Source of the DNA: Sphingomonas sp. PAMC 26621
GTDB lineage: Bacteria > Pseudomonadota > Alphaproteobacteria > Sphingomonadales > Sphingomonadaceae
Assembly (NCBI RefSeq): GCF_000251145.1
Contig: NZ_AIDW01000004.1
Location: 124,001 to 188,000, forward strand
Length of the DNA stretch: 64,000 bases
Direction: 5' to 3'
Notes under the pieces: model-generated
The model's input: the letters and a program-made list of their open reading frames with translations, nothing else
What the model was told of the DNA's origin: nothing
Databases searched by the model: none
In this document: positions 25,881-37,095 of the stretch, one piece after another
Position numbering within the stretch: the stretch's first letter is position 1
Layout of the letters: the number at the start of each line of letters is the position of its first letter
Translations under genes and position numbers: made by a program

Positions 25881-28769
25881 TTATGAGCGTACTTTCCCCA
25901 ACAACGGCGCCAGATACTTCCCAGTAAAGCTCCCCTTAGCCTTAGCCACAACCTCCGGCGTCCCCTGCGCGACGATCTCGCCGCCCTTGACCCCGCCCTC
26001 AGGCCCAAGATCCAGCACCCAGTCCGCGGTCTTGATCACGTCGAGATTGTGCTCGATCACGACGACCGTATTCCCCTGCTCGACCAACTGGTGGAGCACT
26101 TCGAGGAGCTTGCGCACGTCCTCGAAATGCAGCCCCGTCGTCGGTTCGTCGAGGATGTACAGCGTCTGCCCCGTCGCGCGGCGCGACAGTTCCTTGGCGA
26201 GCTTGACGCGCTGCGCCTCGCCGCCCGACAGCGTCGTCGCCTGCTGGCCGACCTTGACGTAGCCGAGGCCCACTTCCTCGAGCATCGCCATCTTGTCGCG
26301 GATCGGCGGGACCGCCTTGAAGAAGTCGACCGCATCCTCGACCGTCATGTCGAGCACGTCGGCGATGCTCTTGCCCTTGAACTTCACCTCGAGCGTCTCG
26401 CGATTGTAGCGTTCGCCGTGGCAGACGTCGCACGTCACATAGACGTCGGGGAGGAAGTGCATCTCGATCTTGAGCAGCCCGTCGCCCTGGCACGCCTCGC
26501 AGCGCCCGCCCTTGACGTTGAAGCTGAACCGCCCGGGCTTGTAGCCGCGCGCGAGCGATTCCGGGAGCCCGGCGAACCAGTCGCGGATCTGGGTGAAGCT
26601 GCCGGTATAGGTCGCGGGGTTGGAGCGCGGGGTGCGGCCGATCGGCGACTGGTCGATGTCGATGACCTTGTCGAGATATTGCAAGCCCGTGATCTTGTCG
26701 TGCTTGCCCTGGACGATCCGCGCGCCGTTCAAGGTGCGCGATGCGGCGGCGAACAGCGTGTCGATCGTGAAGCTCGACTTGCCGCTGCCGCTGACCCCGG
26801 TGATGCAGGTGAAGGTTCCGAGCGGGAGGCTTGCCGTGACGCCCTTGAGGTTGTTGGCGGTGGCGTTGTGGACGGTGATCTTCTTGCCATTGCCCTTGCG
26901 GCGGGTCTTGGGCACCGCGACCTCGCGCCGGCCCGACAGATAATCCGCGGTGATGCTGTTCTCGTTGGCGAGGACTTCCTCGAACGTGCCTTGCGCGACG
27001 ATATGCCCGCCGCGCACGCCCGCGCCCGGCCCCATGTCGATCACATAATCGGCGGTGCGGATCGCATCCTCGTCATGCTCGACCACCAGCACGGTGTTGC
27101 CGAGATCGCGCAGGCGGCGCAGCGTCTTGAGCAGCATGTCGTTGTCGCGCTGGTGAAGCCCGATCGACGGCTCATCGAGCACGTAGAGCACGCCCGACAG
27201 CCCGCTGCCGATCTGCGACGCGAGGCGGATGCGCTGTGACTCGCCGCCCGACAGCGTGCCCGAGGTGCGATCGAGGTTGAGATAGTCGAGCCCGACGTTG
27301 TTGAGGAAGCCGAGGCGCTCGAGGATTTCCTTGAGAATCCGCTCGGCGATCGCGCGCTGCTGGTCGCTGAGCGAGGCGGGGACCTGCTCGAACCATGTGA
27401 GCGCATCGACGACCGACAGGCGCGTGACGCTCGAGATGTCGCGCATCCCGATCTTGACCGCGAGCGCCTCGGGCTTGAGGCGGCCGCCGTGGCAGACCTC
27501 GCACGGGGCGGCGCTCTGGTACTTGTTCAGTTCCTCGCGCATCCACGCGCTCTCGGTCGAGAGCATGCGGCGGTTGAGGTTGCCGATGACGCCTTCGAAC
27601 GGCTTCTTGACGTCGTACGACTTCTTGCCGTCGATGAAGGTCAGCGTGACGGGCTTGCCCTTGGTGCCGTGCAGGATCGTGCGCTGCGCCTCGTCCGGCA
27701 GGTCTTCCCAGGGGGTTTCGAGGCTGAAGTCGAATTCGCGCGCGAGGCTGCCGAGGACCTGCATGTAATAGGGCGACGGGGGGTTGGACTTGGCCCAGGG
27801 GACGACGGCGCCCTTCTTGATGCTGAGCGCATGGTTGGGGACGACGAGATCCTCGTCGAACAGCAGTTTCTCGCCGAGCCCGTCGCACGCGGGGCAGGCG
27901 CCCTGGGGGGCGTTGAACGAGAACAGCCGCGGTTCGATCTCGGCGATCGTGAAGCCCGAGATCGGGCAGGCGAACTTCTCGCTGAACACGATGCGGCCGG
28001 GGGGCGCGTTGTCGCCGAGCACTTCCTGCTTGGGGGTATGGACCTCGACCGGATCGGCGGGGTCGACATAAGCGAGCCCGTCGGCGAGCTTCAGCGCGGC
28101 CTCGAAGCTTTCGGCGAGGCGCGTCGAGATGTCGGGACCGATGACGAGGCGGTCGACCACGACCTCGAGGTCGTGCTTGAACTTCTTGTCGATCGCGGGG
28201 GCTTCGTCGATCTCGTAAATCTCGCCGTCGATGCGGACGCGGGTGAAGCCCGCTTTCTGCCATTCGAGCAGCTCCTTCTTATACTCGCCCTTGCGCCCGC
28301 GTACGACGGGGGCGAGCAGATAGAGCCGCGTTCCTTCTGGGAGCGCCATCACGCGGTCGACCATCTGGCTGACGGTTTGCGCGGCGATCGGCTCGCCGGT
28401 CGCGGGGGAATAGGGGATGCCGACGCGCGCCCACAGCAGGCGCATGTAATCGTAGATCTCGGTGACGGTCGCGACGGTCGAGCGCGGGTTGCGGCTGGTG
28501 GTCTTCTGCTCGATGCTGATCGCAGGCGACAGGCCCTCGATATGATCGACGTCGGGCTTCTGCATCAGTTCGAGGAACTGGCGGGCGTAGGCGCTGAGCG
28601 ATTCGACGTAGCGGCGCTGGCCCTCGGCGTAGATCGTGTCGAACGCGAGGCTCGACTTGCCGCTCCCCGACAGGCCGGTGATGACCGTCAGCGTATCGCG
28701 CGGGATATCGACCGACACGTCCTTGAGATTGTGCTCGCGCGCGCCGCGCACGGAAATATGAGTCAGCAT
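25881..28769 (-). CDS. uvrA: Excinuclease ABC subunit A
   Basis: 962 residues, full length for UvrA, the damage-recognition ATPase of nucleotide excision repair. Both ABC modules are intact: Walker [10 protein letters not shown] near residue 31 and GVSGSGKSS in the second half; [12 protein letters not shown] and [12 protein letters not shown] signatures; and [12 protein letters not shown] and [12 protein letters not shown]alker B. Zinc-finger cysteines are in [26 protein letters not shown] and [10 protein letters not shown]. An SOS box lies nine bases before the ATG, so LexA control is expected. It ends next to the AT-rich insert. Confidence 0.97.
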   Translation of the reverse strand: MLTHISVRGAREHNLKDVSVDIPRDTLTVITGLSGSGKSSLAFDTIYAEGQRRYVESLSAYARQFLELMQKPDVDHIEGLSPAISIEQKTTSRNPRSTVATVTEIYDYMRLLWARVGIPYSPATGEPIAAQTVSQMVDRVMALPEGTRLYLLAPVVRGRKGEYKKELLEWQKAGFTRVRIDGEIYEIDEAPAIDKKFKHDLEVVVDRLVIGPDISTRLAESFEAALKLADGLAYVDPADPVEVHTPKQEVLGDNAPPGRIVFSEKFACPISGFTIAEIEPRLFSFNAPQGACPACDGLGEKLLFDEDLVVPNHALSIKKGAVVPWAKSNPPSPYYMQVLGSLAREFDFSLETPWEDLPDEAQRTILHGTKGKPVTLTFIDGKKSYDVKKPFEGVIGNLNRRMLSTESAWMREELNKYQSAAPCEVCHGGRLKPEALAVKIGMRDISSVTRLSVVDALTWFEQVPASLSDQQRAIAERILKEILERLGFLNNVGLDYLNLDRTSGTLSGGESQRIRLASQIGSGLSGVLYVLDEPSIGLHQRDNDMLLKTLRRLRDLGNTVLVVEHDEDAIRTADYVIDMGPGAGVRGGHIVAQGTFEEVLANENSITADYLSGRREVAVPKTRRKGNGKKITVHNATANNLKGVTASLPLGTFTCITGVSGSGKSSFTIDTLFAAASRTLNGARIVQGKHDKITGLQYLDKVIDIDQSPIGRTPRSNPATYTGSFTQIRDWFAGLPESLARGYKPGRFSFNVKGGRCEACQGDGLLKIEMHFLPDVYVTCDVCHGERYNRETLEVKFKGKSIADVLDMTVEDAVDFFKAVPPIRDKMAMLEEVGLGYVKVGQQATTLSGGEAQRVKLAKELSRRATGQTLYILDEPTTGLHFEDVRKLLEVLHQLVEQGNTVVVIEHNLDVIKTADWVLDLGPEGGVKGGEIVAQGTPEVVAKAKGSFTGKYLAPLLGKVRS

Positions 28770-28777
28770 AAGAGCGA

Positions 28778-28792
28778 GTTCTACTTCTGTTC
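28778..28792. promoter_or_regulatory. LexA (SOS) box of uvrA
   Basis: GTTCTACTTCTGTTC is a perfect GTTC-N7-GTTC, the alphaproteobacterial LexA operator. On the uvrA strand it reads GAAC-N7-GAAC and ends nine bases upstream of the start codon, where LexA would block initiation. Confidence 0.85.
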
Positions 28793-28876
28793 TGATGGAA
28801 GCGCCAGATAGGGAAATAGGTAAGCGCGCGGCCGGTTACGAGGGTTCCCTTGTCCCTCCGCCCGGACGATCGGGGT

Positions 28877-29512
28877 TTATTCGCGGGCCTTGCCGTAGGC
28901 GGGCAACGCCAGTTTGAACTGGATCGCCGCGGCCCGCAGCGCGAAGCCGCACGCCGCCGCGACGGGCGCGGCGAGGTTGGGGGAGACCCCGAGCGTCACC
29001 AGCACCACATATGATCCCGCCGCCAACGCCGCTGCCGTCACATACAATTCCGGCCGCATCAGGATCGACGGTTCGCCCGCAAGGACGTCGCGGATGATCC
29101 CGCCGACGCACGCCGTCACCACGCCCATCAAGGCGGCGGGCACCGGTGGAATGCCGAACGCGAGCGCCTTCGCCGCGCCGAACACCGCATAGGCCGCCAG
29201 CCCGACCGCATCGAGCCAGTCGAGCGCGGTGCCCTTCCACCAGCGTTGCGGGGTCGTCCACACCAGCACCGCGACCGCGAGGCACGTCCCCGCGACGAGC
29301 CGGTCGTGCACCCAGAACACCGGCGCGCCGATCAGCAGGTCGCGCACCGATCCGCCGCCGGTCCCGGTAATGAGCGCGAAGAAGGTCGCGGTGACGAGCG
29401 TCTGCCGGTGCCGGATCGCGGCGAGCGCGCCGGTGATCGCGAAGACGGCGATCCCGAACAGGTCGAGCCACGGCAGCACGGAGCCGAATTGCCAGGGGAA
29501 TTGCGCGGGCAT
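28877..29512 (-). CDS. TRIC-type cation channel family protein (YicG/UPF0126)
   Basis: 211 residues with about seven hydrophobic helices arranged as two repeats of three. Each repeat carries the family glycine signature followed by Arg-Asp: GTGGGSVRDLLIG and CVGGIIRDVLAGEP. These are the prokaryotic TRIC/UPF0126 proteins, homotrimeric potassium-permeable channels in the inner membrane. The start MPAQFPWQF has no strong alternative. The gene is divergent from phosphoketolase, leaving 122 bases for both promoters. Confidence 0.9.
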   Translation of the reverse strand: MPAQFPWQFGSVLPWLDLFGIAVFAITGALAAIRHRQTLVTATFFALITGTGGGSVRDLLIGAPVFWVHDRLVAGTCLAVAVLVWTTPQRWWKGTALDWLDAVGLAAYAVFGAAKALAFGIPPVPAALMGVVTACVGGIIRDVLAGEPSILMRPELYVTAAALAAGSYVVLVTLGVSPNLAAPVAAACGFALRAAAIQFKLALPAYGKARE

Positions 29513-29634
29513 TTCCAGTCCCTAGGGCAGCGCGTGCACGAAGGGAATGCGCGGCGCGGCTACGTACTTTCCTCAAGTGACGCCGCGTCGCGGAAGCGCG
29601 CATGGCATCGGGACAGCCATCGACAGGAACCCGT

Positions 29635-32022
29635 ATGACCGATCCCATCGCTCCGGTCCCGTCGGCCGATGCGCCGTTGTCACCCGATCTGCTGCGCCGG
29701 ATGCACGGCTATTGGCGCGCCGCGAACTACCTATCGGTCGGGCAGATCTACCTGCGCGCGAATCCGTTGCTCGACACGCCGCTTACGCTCGCTGACGTGA
29801 AGACGCGGCTGCTCGGGCATTGGGGGACCACGCCGGGGCTCAACCTGCTCTACGTCCATCTCAACCGCGTGATCGTGGAGCGCGATCTCGACATGATCCT
29901 GATCGTCGGCCCCGGACACGGCGGCCCCGGGATCGTCGCCAATACCTATCTCGAAGGCTCGTACACCGAGCGCTATCCCGCGATCGAGCGGAGCCGTGGC
30001 GGGATGGACCGGTTGTTCCGCCAATTCTCCTGGCCGGGCGGCATTCCGAGCCATGTCGCGCCCGAGACGCCGGGGTCGATCCACGAAGGCGGCGAGCTCG
30101 GCTATTCGCTCGCGCACGCTTATGGCGCGGCGTTCGATAATCCGGACCTGATCGTCGCCTGCGTCGTCGGCGACGGCGAGGCGGAGACGGGCGCGCTGGC
30201 GACGAGCTGGCACAGCAACAAGTTCCTCAATCCCGCGCGCGATGGTGCGGTGCTGCCGATCCTCCATCTCAACGGCTTCAAGATCGCCAACCCGACCGTG
30301 CTCGCACGGATCGGGCGCGACGAGCTGACCGATCTGCTGCACGGCTATGGCCACGAACCGTGGTTCGTCGAGGGCGATGACCCCGAGACGGTCCACCAGT
30401 TGCTCGCCGCCACGCTGGATGCGGTGCTGGCGCGGATCGCGGAGATCCAGCGGATCGCGCGCAGCGGAGCGGACGACGCCGGGCGTCCGCGCTGGCCGAT
30501 GATCGTGCTCAAGACGCCCAAGGGCTGGACCGGGCCGAAGGAGGTCGACGGCAAGCCGGTCGAGGGAACCTGGCGCGCGCATCAGGTGCCGATCGCGGAT
30601 TTCAAGAATCCCGAGCATCTCGTCCAGCTCGACACGTGGCTGCAAAGCTATGACGCGCACGCGCTGTTCGACGCGAACGGCAAGTTCCGCGAGGAGTACG
30701 CCTCGCTCGCGCCGACCGGGCATCGCCGGATGGGGTCGAACCCGCACGCCAATGGCGGCGAGCTGCTCGTTCCGCTCGCGCTTCCCGATTTCCGCGCGTC
30801 CGCGGTCGCGGTGCCCGCGCCGGGCGCGGTGACCGCGGCGGCGACCGCGGTGCTCGGCGGGTATCTGCGCGACGTGATGGCGCTCAACCTGACGTCGACC
30901 AACTTCCGCCTGTTCGGCCCGGACGAGACCGCATCGAACCGCCTGCAGGCGGTCTATGAGGTGTCGGGCAAGGCGTGGATGGCGGAGATCGAGCCGGTCG
31001 ACACCAATCTCGACCGCGACGGGCGGGTGATGGAGGTGCTGAGCGAACATCTCTGTCAGGGGTGGCTCGAGGGGTATCTGCTGACCGGGCGGCACGGGCT
31101 GTTCAGTTGCTATGAAGCGTTCGTCCACATCGTCGATTCAATGGTCAACCAGCATGCCAAATGGCTCAAGGTCTCGTCGCGGATCGCGTGGCGGCGGCCA
31201 ATCGCCTCGCTCAATTACCTGCTGACCTCGCATGTCTGGCGGCAGGACCATAATGGCCTGTCGCACCAGGACCCCGGCTTCCTCGACCATGTCGCGAACA
31301 AGACCGCGAGCGTCGCGCGGATCTATCTGCCGCCCGACGCGAACTGCCTGTTGTCGGTGGCGGATCACTGCCTGCGCAGCCGGCAGTATGTGAACGTGAT
31401 CGTCGCGGGGAAGCAGCCCGAGGCGCAGTGGCTCGGGATCGACGCGGCGGTGCGGCATTGCACCGCAGGCGCGGGGATCTGGGAGTGGGCGAGCGACCCT
31501 GATGCAACGCCCGACGTGGTGATGGCGTGCGCGGGCGACGTGCCGACGCTCGAGACGCTCGCGGCGGTGCAGTTGCTCCGCGAATATATCCCCGACATTC
31601 GTATCCGGGTGGTCAACGTGGTCGACCTGATGGTGCTCCAGCCGCAATCGGAGCATCCGCACGGTCTCGACGACCGCGCCTTTACCGCGCTGTTCACTGC
31701 CGACGTCCCAGTGATCTTCGCGTTCCACGGCTATCCCGCGCTGATCCACCGGCTCGCGTATCGCCAGCCCAACCACACCAATTTCCATGTCCGCGGGTTC
31801 AAGGAGGAAGGCACCACCACCACCCCGTTCGACATGGTCGTGCTCAACGATCTCGACCGCTTCCGGCTCGCGCTCGACGCGATCGTCCGGATTCCGCGGT
31901 TGCGCGACCGGGTTGAGGCCGAGACGCAGCGCTATTGGGCGACGATGGAGCGCCACAAGCTCTACATCGCCGAGCATGGCGAAGACCTGCCCGAGATCCG
32001 CGACTGGCGCTGGTCGCGGTGA
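29635..32022 (+). CDS. xfp: Phosphoketolase (xylulose-5-phosphate/fructose-6-phosphate)
   Basis: 795 residues from ATG 29635 with AGGAA upstream. It is a thiamine diphosphate enzyme splitting xylulose-5-phosphate or fructose-6-phosphate with phosphate into acetyl phosphate plus an aldose phosphate. Signatures are [50 protein letters not shown], the ThDP/Mg motif [20 protein letters not shown], and [10 protein letters not shown]. Length matches the family. The acetate kinase gene overlaps its stop, so acetyl phosphate would be turned directly into acetate and ATP. Confidence 0.97.
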   Translation: MTDPIAPVPSADAPLSPDLLRRMHGYWRAANYLSVGQIYLRANPLLDTPLTLADVKTRLLGHWGTTPGLNLLYVHLNRVIVERDLDMILIVGPGHGGPGIVANTYLEGSYTERYPAIERSRGGMDRLFRQFSWPGGIPSHVAPETPGSIHEGGELGYSLAHAYGAAFDNPDLIVACVVGDGEAETGALATSWHSNKFLNPARDGAVLPILHLNGFKIANPTVLARIGRDELTDLLHGYGHEPWFVEGDDPETVHQLLAATLDAVLARIAEIQRIARSGADDAGRPRWPMIVLKTPKGWTGPKEVDGKPVEGTWRAHQVPIADFKNPEHLVQLDTWLQSYDAHALFDANGKFREEYASLAPTGHRRMGSNPHANGGELLVPLALPDFRASAVAVPAPGAVTAAATAVLGGYLRDVMALNLTSTNFRLFGPDETASNRLQAVYEVSGKAWMAEIEPVDTNLDRDGRVMEVLSEHLCQGWLEGYLLTGRHGLFSCYEAFVHIVDSMVNQHAKWLKVSSRIAWRRPIASLNYLLTSHVWRQDHNGLSHQDPGFLDHVANKTASVARIYLPPDANCLLSVADHCLRSRQYVNVIVAGKQPEAQWLGIDAAVRHCTAGAGIWEWASDPDATPDVVMACAGDVPTLETLAAVQLLREYIPDIRIRVVNVVDLMVLQPQSEHPHGLDDRAFTALFTADVPVIFAFHGYPALIHRLAYRQPNHTNFHVRGFKEEGTTTTPFDMVVLNDLDRFRLALDAIVRIPRLRDRVEAETQRYWATMERHKLYIAEHGEDLPEIRDWRWSR

Positions 32023-33023
32023 CGCACACGATCCTGACGCTCAACGGCGGGTCGTCCTCGGTCAAATACGGGGTCTATGTCCAGAAGGGCAACGCGGTAC
32101 GCGAGACCGCCTCGGGCGACGTCGAGCATGCCGGCGCGGACACCGCGCTGTTCGAGACGATCGGCGCGATCGTGCCCGATGCGATCGGCCACCGGATCGT
32201 CCACGGCGGGGCGGCGCTGTTCGCGCCGGTGGTGATCGATCCCGCCGTGATCGCGCAATTGCGCCACGCGGCGGCGTTCGCGCCGCTCCACGGCCCCGCC
32301 GCGCTCGCGATGATCGCGCTGGCGCAGGCGCGCTTTCCGGACGCGGTGCAGGTGGCGTGTTTCGATACCGGCTTTCACGCGGACATGCCCGCGATCGCCG
32401 CGACGCTGCCGATCCCTGCCGCGTTCCGCGCCGACGGGGTGCGGCGCTACGGGTTCCACGGCCTGTCGTGCGAATCGATCCTCGCGCAATTGGGCGAGGC
32501 GTTGCCAGACCGGCTGATCATCGCGCACCTCGGCAATGGCGCGAGCGTCACTGCGGTGCGCGGCGGGCGGTCAGTCGATACCAGCATGGGGCTGACCCCG
32601 GCGGGCGGGGTCGTGATGGGGACACGCACCGGGGACATCGATCCCGGGGTGTTGCTGTACCTGATGCGCGAACATGGGATGGACGCGGACGCGGTCGAAA
32701 CGCTGGTCGACCGGCGCTCGGGGTTGCTCGGGCTGTCCGGGCTTTCGGCGGACCTGCGCGTATTGCATGCCGCCGACGCGCCCGCGGCCGCGCTCGCGAT
32801 CCGTATCTTCTGCCGCTCGGTCGCCAAGCAGATCGCTGGAATGCTGGTGACACTGGGCGGTGCGGACCTGATCGTCTTCACCGGGGGGATCGGCGAGCAT
32901 GACGCGCTCGTCCGCGATGCCATCCTCGGCGCGTTGCGCTGGGCGGGCGACGTGCCGATGCGGGTCGTGCCGTCGCAGGAGAATGCGCAGATCGCGCGGC
33001 ATGTCGCCGCGCTGCTTGGCTAA
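32019..33023 (+). CDS. ackA: Acetate kinase
   Basis: 334 residues from a GTG at 32019 that overlaps the phosphoketolase stop (GTGA). It transfers phosphate from acetyl phosphate to ADP. Active-site blocks are [30 protein letters not shown] (catalytic Asp), [13 protein letters not shown] (His), [22 protein letters not shown] (Arg) and [13 protein letters not shown], with the late Glu in [10 protein letters not shown]. It is about 60 residues shorter than the usual 390-400, apparently by trimming of loops, but no catalytic residue is lost. It works with Xfp to make ATP and acetate. Confidence 0.93.
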   Translation: MTHTILTLNGGSSSVKYGVYVQKGNAVRETASGDVEHAGADTALFETIGAIVPDAIGHRIVHGGAALFAPVVIDPAVIAQLRHAAAFAPLHGPAALAMIALAQARFPDAVQVACFDTGFHADMPAIAATLPIPAAFRADGVRRYGFHGLSCESILAQLGEALPDRLIIAHLGNGASVTAVRGGRSVDTSMGLTPAGGVVMGTRTGDIDPGVLLYLMREHGMDADAVETLVDRRSGLLGLSGLSADLRVLHAADAPAAALAIRIFCRSVAKQIAGMLVTLGGADLIVFTGGIGEHDALVRDAILGALRWAGDVPMRVVPSQENAQIARHVAALLG

Positions 33024-33050
33024 GCCGGACCGGCGGCTGGCGCGCGCCGC

Positions 33051-34145
33051 TTATGCCAGCACCGCCGCAACCGGCCACCGCGCCGAATAGGGCAACGCCG
33101 CGCCGCGCCCGAACCGCAGCACCAGATCAGGCCGCTGTCCCGCCATTCCCACCAGCGCCGCGAGCTCGGGGCGAAGACCCGCCACCTCGACCGGCTGGTT
33201 GACGAACGCGCATTTGAGCCCGAGCACGGTCGCCTGCAACGCGAAGCGCTGGCACGCGCGCCCGACCGCGACCCAATGGTCCGGGGTCGCCGCCGCGCCG
33301 ACGAACACCGCGACGCCGCTCGACGTATCGAGCTGGCGGGCATACCGCGCATGTTCCGACGTGGCGGTCATCATCCGGTCGAACAGCCACGGCCCCGCGA
33401 ACGACGGTACCGCCGGGCTCCCGCTTGCAACGCTGAACAGCCCGTCGCGCGTCCTCAGCGCATCGTGCGGGTTGAACCGCAGCCACAGCTTGAGTTCGCG
33501 CACGAACGCCGCGTCTCCCATCTGCGCGCTGTTGCCCACGATCACGAGATCGCGGACACGCGTGATCGCCGCGCGGTCGGTGATCAGGACCGTCTCGACC
33601 CCCGGCACTTCGGCCGCCACCGCGAGCCGGTGGAGGTCGGCCGTCTCGAGCGGGCTGCCGTCATAATCGCCGCGGGTCGACTGGCGCTGCGGGATCGCGG
33701 CGAACAGCGCGCTGTCGACGGCGCGACCGGGCCGCAGCGCAAGCTCGATCGCCCCGGTCTCGGCGACCGCGTATCGCGGTTCGCCGACATGACCGGTCGC
33801 CGCCGCCGCGAGCGCGAGGTTCTCCACCGCGCAGCCCAGGCTGACCCAGAGGTGATGATCGTCCGGATCGACCACGGGCGTGCGCCGCGTGAAATCGGGG
33901 AGGATGCCGATGCCGCCGGGCGTGATGCGGAAGCGCCAGGGTTGCGTATTGTGCCCGTTGGGGGCGAGCGTCGCGAACCGAACGAGCTCGGCGAACCCGG
34001 GGTTGGCCGAGAGCGCCGCGCGCGATTCCGCCACCGCGGCGACGTAGCGAGTCATCGACCCCAGCTGATCCACCCCGGCCCAGGTCGCACCACCGACCGC
34101 CACCGCCGCCGCACTGCCGCCGATCAGCAGCTGCCGTCGGTTCAT
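33051..34145 (-). CDS. Acg-family FMN-binding nitroreductase-like protein with Tat-like signal
   Basis: 364 residues. The N-terminus MNRRQLLIGGSAAAVAVGG is a twin-arginine-like signal. The body matches the Acg family of split nitroreductase folds: LVRFATLAPNGHNTQPWRF, RQSTRGDYDGSPL, and a C-terminal HWVAVGRACQRFALQATVLG with FVNQPVEV. Mycobacterium tuberculosis Acg is a DosR-regulated dormancy protein; catalytic activity has not been shown for it, so activity here is open. Convergent with acetate kinase and 15 bases upstream of the USP gene on the same strand. Confidence 0.83.
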   Translation of the reverse strand: MNRRQLLIGGSAAAVAVGGATWAGVDQLGSMTRYVAAVAESRAALSANPGFAELVRFATLAPNGHNTQPWRFRITPGGIGILPDFTRRTPVVDPDDHHLWVSLGCAVENLALAAAATGHVGEPRYAVAETGAIELALRPGRAVDSALFAAIPQRQSTRGDYDGSPLETADLHRLAVAAEVPGVETVLITDRAAITRVRDLVIVGNSAQMGDAAFVRELKLWLRFNPHDALRTRDGLFSVASGSPAVPSFAGPWLFDRMMTATSEHARYARQLDTSSGVAVFVGAAATPDHWVAVGRACQRFALQATVLGLKCAFVNQPVEVAGLRPELAALVGMAGQRPDLVLRFGRGAALPYSARWPVAAVLA

Positions 34146-34160
34146 CGGGACGCCTTCCGC

Positions 34161-34979
34161 TCAGTGCGCGAGCAGCGCACAATGGTTTCCCTCGAGCAAC
34201 AGCGCGCGCGTCACGCCGCCGAACGCCCATTCGGCGAGGCGGTTGTGCCCATAGGCACCGGCGACGATGAGGTCGACCACATGGTCCTCGGCAATCCTGG
34301 CGAGCGCCTGGGCGTTGCCCGAAGGTGCGTGCGTGACGATGATGTCGGCGTCGATCCCATGCCGGTGCAGCCACGCGACCACATCGGTGATCTGCGCGCG
34401 CGCTGCGTCCAGATCGCTGCCGACTCCGGCCAGGATCACGCGGTCCGCGCGCGCCAGGAATGGCAGCGCATCGCTGGTCGCGCGACGACATTCGGGCGTG
34501 TCGTTCCATGCCACCAGTACCGTCTCGAACGCAGCGGACACCGCGCGCGGCGGGATCACCAGCACCGGGCGGCCCGCGTGGATCACCAGTTCGCCGGTAT
34601 CGGCACGGCGCGACGTGTCGAGCGCGCCGGTCGACAGTCCCGTGATGACGAGATCGGCACAACGTGCCGCGGTCGCGACAACATGCGCGATCGGTTCGAG
34701 CGTCGCGATCGCGCGCCATTCCAAAACGTAGGGCTGCAGCGCCGCGCAGGCGCGAAACTCGACACCAGCGGCCGTCAGCGTATCATCGACGATCTGCTGC
34801 TCGGCCACCGCGAGCGCGCCTGTGAAATCGCCGTCGACATAACCGATCTGCACGGGCTCGCATGCCGCGATACCGATGACGCGGGCGTCCTGTTGCGCGG
34901 CCAGCGCTGCGGTGAGCGCGAGCAGCGCGGCATTGCCGTCGCTCGCGGCGACATGCACCATCATGGTCTTGAACGGCAC
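34161..34979 (-). CDS. Tandem universal stress protein
   Basis: 272 residues from a GTG at 34979, preceded by GGGGAGA at six bases; an upstream ATG at 35024 has no such site. Two USP domains are visible: the first has VHVAASDGN and HAGRPVLVIPP, the second VLVAWNDTPECRRA and VAGAYGHNRLAEWAFGGVTR, where the GxxGxNRLxE-like glycine pattern of ATP-binding USPs is present. It is cytosolic. Pairing with the Acg-like gene recalls hypoxia/dormancy regulons. The two genes probably share a promoter upstream of 34979. Confidence 0.88.
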   Translation of the reverse strand: MPFKTMMVHVAASDGNAALLALTAALAAQQDARVIGIAACEPVQIGYVDGDFTGALAVAEQQIVDDTLTAAGVEFRACAALQPYVLEWRAIATLEPIAHVVATAARCADLVITGLSTGALDTSRRADTGELVIHAGRPVLVIPPRAVSAAFETVLVAWNDTPECRRATSDALPFLARADRVILAGVGSDLDAARAQITDVVAWLHRHGIDADIIVTHAPSGNAQALARIAEDHVVDLIVAGAYGHNRLAEWAFGGVTRALLLEGNHCALLAH

Positions 34980-35109
34980 GTCCGGTCTCCCCTTGCGGGT
35001 CGCGCACGGCCCGGCATGATCCACGCTGCCGACGATCGGTTCCGTGGCATGCGGGTGGGGATGACGGCGATGGGCGCGGACGTCTCTACGTAATGCGCAC
35101 CGCGACCGG

Positions 35110-37095
35110 TCAGCCGATCCGAACTGCGCTCAGGCTCCGCGGGGCGGGATCGGGCAGTTGCACATGATGGTCGCGCAGCGTCATCAGCAGCGCGTCGATC
35201 GGCATCGGGCGGCCGAGCAGATACCCCTGGGCGTAGCGATAGCCGGCCAGCGAGACCTCGATCAACTGGCTCTCCGTCTCGATCCCTTCCATCGTGCAAT
35301 CGAGCGACAGCGATTGCGCGAGGTTGCGGATCGCCGCGACCATGCTGCGCCCGGTTCCCGTCGCCATGCCGTTGACGAAGGTGCGGTCGATCTTGAGGAT
35401 GTCGAGCGGCAGTTCCTGGAGCGACCCTAGGCTGGAATAGCCAGTCCCGAAATCGTCGAGCGCGGTCCGTACGCCGACGCTGCGCACGCGCTCGAGCGCC
35501 TCGCGCGCGGTGGCCATGTCGGTGACGAGCGATGTCTCGGTGACTTCGAAGATGATCCGCTTGGGAGAGATGTTGGTCGCCAGGATCATCCGGACGATCT
35601 CGCGCATCGTCGTACGCGACATCAGGTCCTGCGCGGACAGGTTGAACGACAGCGAGATCGGGTCGGGCAACACCGCCAGGCTTTCGAGCGCACGCGCGAA
35701 CAGCGTCAGCGTGACCGCGTTGATGATCCCGAGCCGTTCCGCCGCGGCGATCATCGTTTCGGGCGGGACTTCGCCCAAGACCGGCGACTTCCACCGCGCC
35801 AGCGCCTCGACGCTGCTCACCGTCATCGTCCGCGTGTCGAAGATCGGCTGGAAATGGACCTCCAGTTCCCGCTCGAGGCAGGCGACCTGAAGCGCCGCCT
35901 CGACGCGCTGCTCGACCCGGATCAGCGCCTCCTGTTCGTGCGAGAACACCGCGCAGCCGCCGCGCTGGTGCGCCTTGACGTGGTACAGCGCATAATCCGA
36001 CCGGTCGAACAGAGCATGCGCGGTGGTTCCCGCCTCGGGGTAGACCGCGATCCCGGCGGAACAGCCGAGCGTGACCTCCAGCCCGTCGATCGCGATCGGG
36101 CGGTGGATCGATTCGCACAGGTGGCGGATCGCAGGCTCGGCCTGCTCCGGGGGGCCGTCGTACAGGACGCCGAATTCGTCCCCGCCAAGCCGGGCGACGG
36201 TCATCGGCGCGTGCGTATCGGCGGCGAGCCGCGCGCCGATCGCGCCGAGCAGGCGATCGCCGCAGACATGGCCGTAGGTGTCGTTGATCGCCTTGAACCG
36301 GTCGAGATCGAGCACGCCGACGCAAAACGGCGCGGGCGGCACGGGTGACGCGGCACCCTGGCGCGACGCCAGCAACGTTTCGAGCGCGCCGAAGAAATAG
36401 CGGCGGTTGGGCAGGCCGGTCAGCGAATCGGTATGCGCAAGCGCGCGATTCTCGTCGCTCAGCCGTTGCGCCTGCTGGCGTTCCGCGACCAGCGCATTGC
36501 GCGATGCCACCAGGTTTTCGAAGATCTGATGCGCGTCTCTCAGCACGATCAGAAAAACCGCCGTGACGAGCGCGATGTTGAGCGCGACCGCGGTGAAGAC
36601 GGTGTTGCCGTTGAGCGCGGAGTACAGGAGGAAGGGGACGTTCACGAGCACCCCGACCGCGGTTGCCGCGGCGGGAAGGTGAGTCAGGCAAAACAGACAA
36701 CCCAGCACCGTCGTCCCGATGAAGACGACGACGTGCCCCTGTTGGTACGGCCCGCCATAGCGCGCGAGACACAAGGCCCAGGTAACGAAGGCGATCGCGA
36801 AGAAAGCGCCGAGCACTGTGGTCTGGCGGATTTTCCGCGCCGCGCCCGCTTCCGTCAGCATGGCCGCACCCGGAGGAAGAACCCAGGCAATGACCCGCCA
36901 GAGCGCAAGCAGGACCAGCATCGCCGGGATAGCATGCGTAAGAATCCGCGGGGCGTAGCCGATGTGGCTGTAAGCAAGCGCAGCCGCGTTGATCGACAGC
37001 AAGGCGTACATCCACGGAGCCTGCCGCCGGAAGTGCAGGATCTTGGCGACGACCAGCGGCTGATCATTTTTCGGGATGGTTCGAGAAAACGGCAT
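35110..37095 (-). CDS. Membrane GGDEF-EAL bifunctional cyclic di-GMP protein
   Basis: 661 residues. The N-terminal 185 residues form about six hydrophobic helices, then a coiled stretch (NLVASRNALVAERQQAQRLS). The GGDEF domain (about 215-375) keeps GGDEF at 304-308 with DLDRFKAINDTYGH, so a cyclase is plausible, but no RxxD inhibitory site is seen. The EAL domain has SSVEALARW, SFNLSAQDL, FEVTETSL, LDDFGTGYSSL, ILKIDRTFV and MEGIETE, all catalytic residues intact. It may make or cut c-di-GMP according to a membrane signal. It lies downstream of fliK-flgD, on the same strand. Confidence 0.92.
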   Translation of the reverse strand: MPFSRTIPKNDQPLVVAKILHFRRQAPWMYALLSINAAALAYSHIGYAPRILTHAIPAMLVLLALWRVIAWVLPPGAAMLTEAGAARKIRQTTVLGAFFAIAFVTWALCLARYGGPYQQGHVVVFIGTTVLGCLFCLTHLPAAATAVGVLVNVPFLLYSALNGNTVFTAVALNIALVTAVFLIVLRDAHQIFENLVASRNALVAERQQAQRLSDENRALAHTDSLTGLPNRRYFFGALETLLASRQGAASPVPPAPFCVGVLDLDRFKAINDTYGHVCGDRLLGAIGARLAADTHAPMTVARLGGDEFGVLYDGPPEQAEPAIRHLCESIHRPIAIDGLEVTLGCSAGIAVYPEAGTTAHALFDRSDYALYHVKAHQRGGCAVFSHEQEALIRVEQRVEAALQVACLERELEVHFQPIFDTRTMTVSSVEALARWKSPVLGEVPPETMIAAAERLGIINAVTLTLFARALESLAVLPDPISLSFNLSAQDLMSRTTMREIVRMILATNISPKRIIFEVTETSLVTDMATAREALERVRSVGVRTALDDFGTGYSSLGSLQELPLDILKIDRTFVNGMATGTGRSMVAAIRNLAQSLSLDCTMEGIETESQLIEVSLAGYRYAQGYLLGRPMPIDALLMTLRDHHVQLPDPAPRSLSAVRIG

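Noticed and set aside
32019..33023. Acetate kinase as a truncated pseudogene
   Set aside because: All catalytic blocks from the N-terminal LNGGSSS to the late Glu are present in one frame; the short length appears to be loop trimming.
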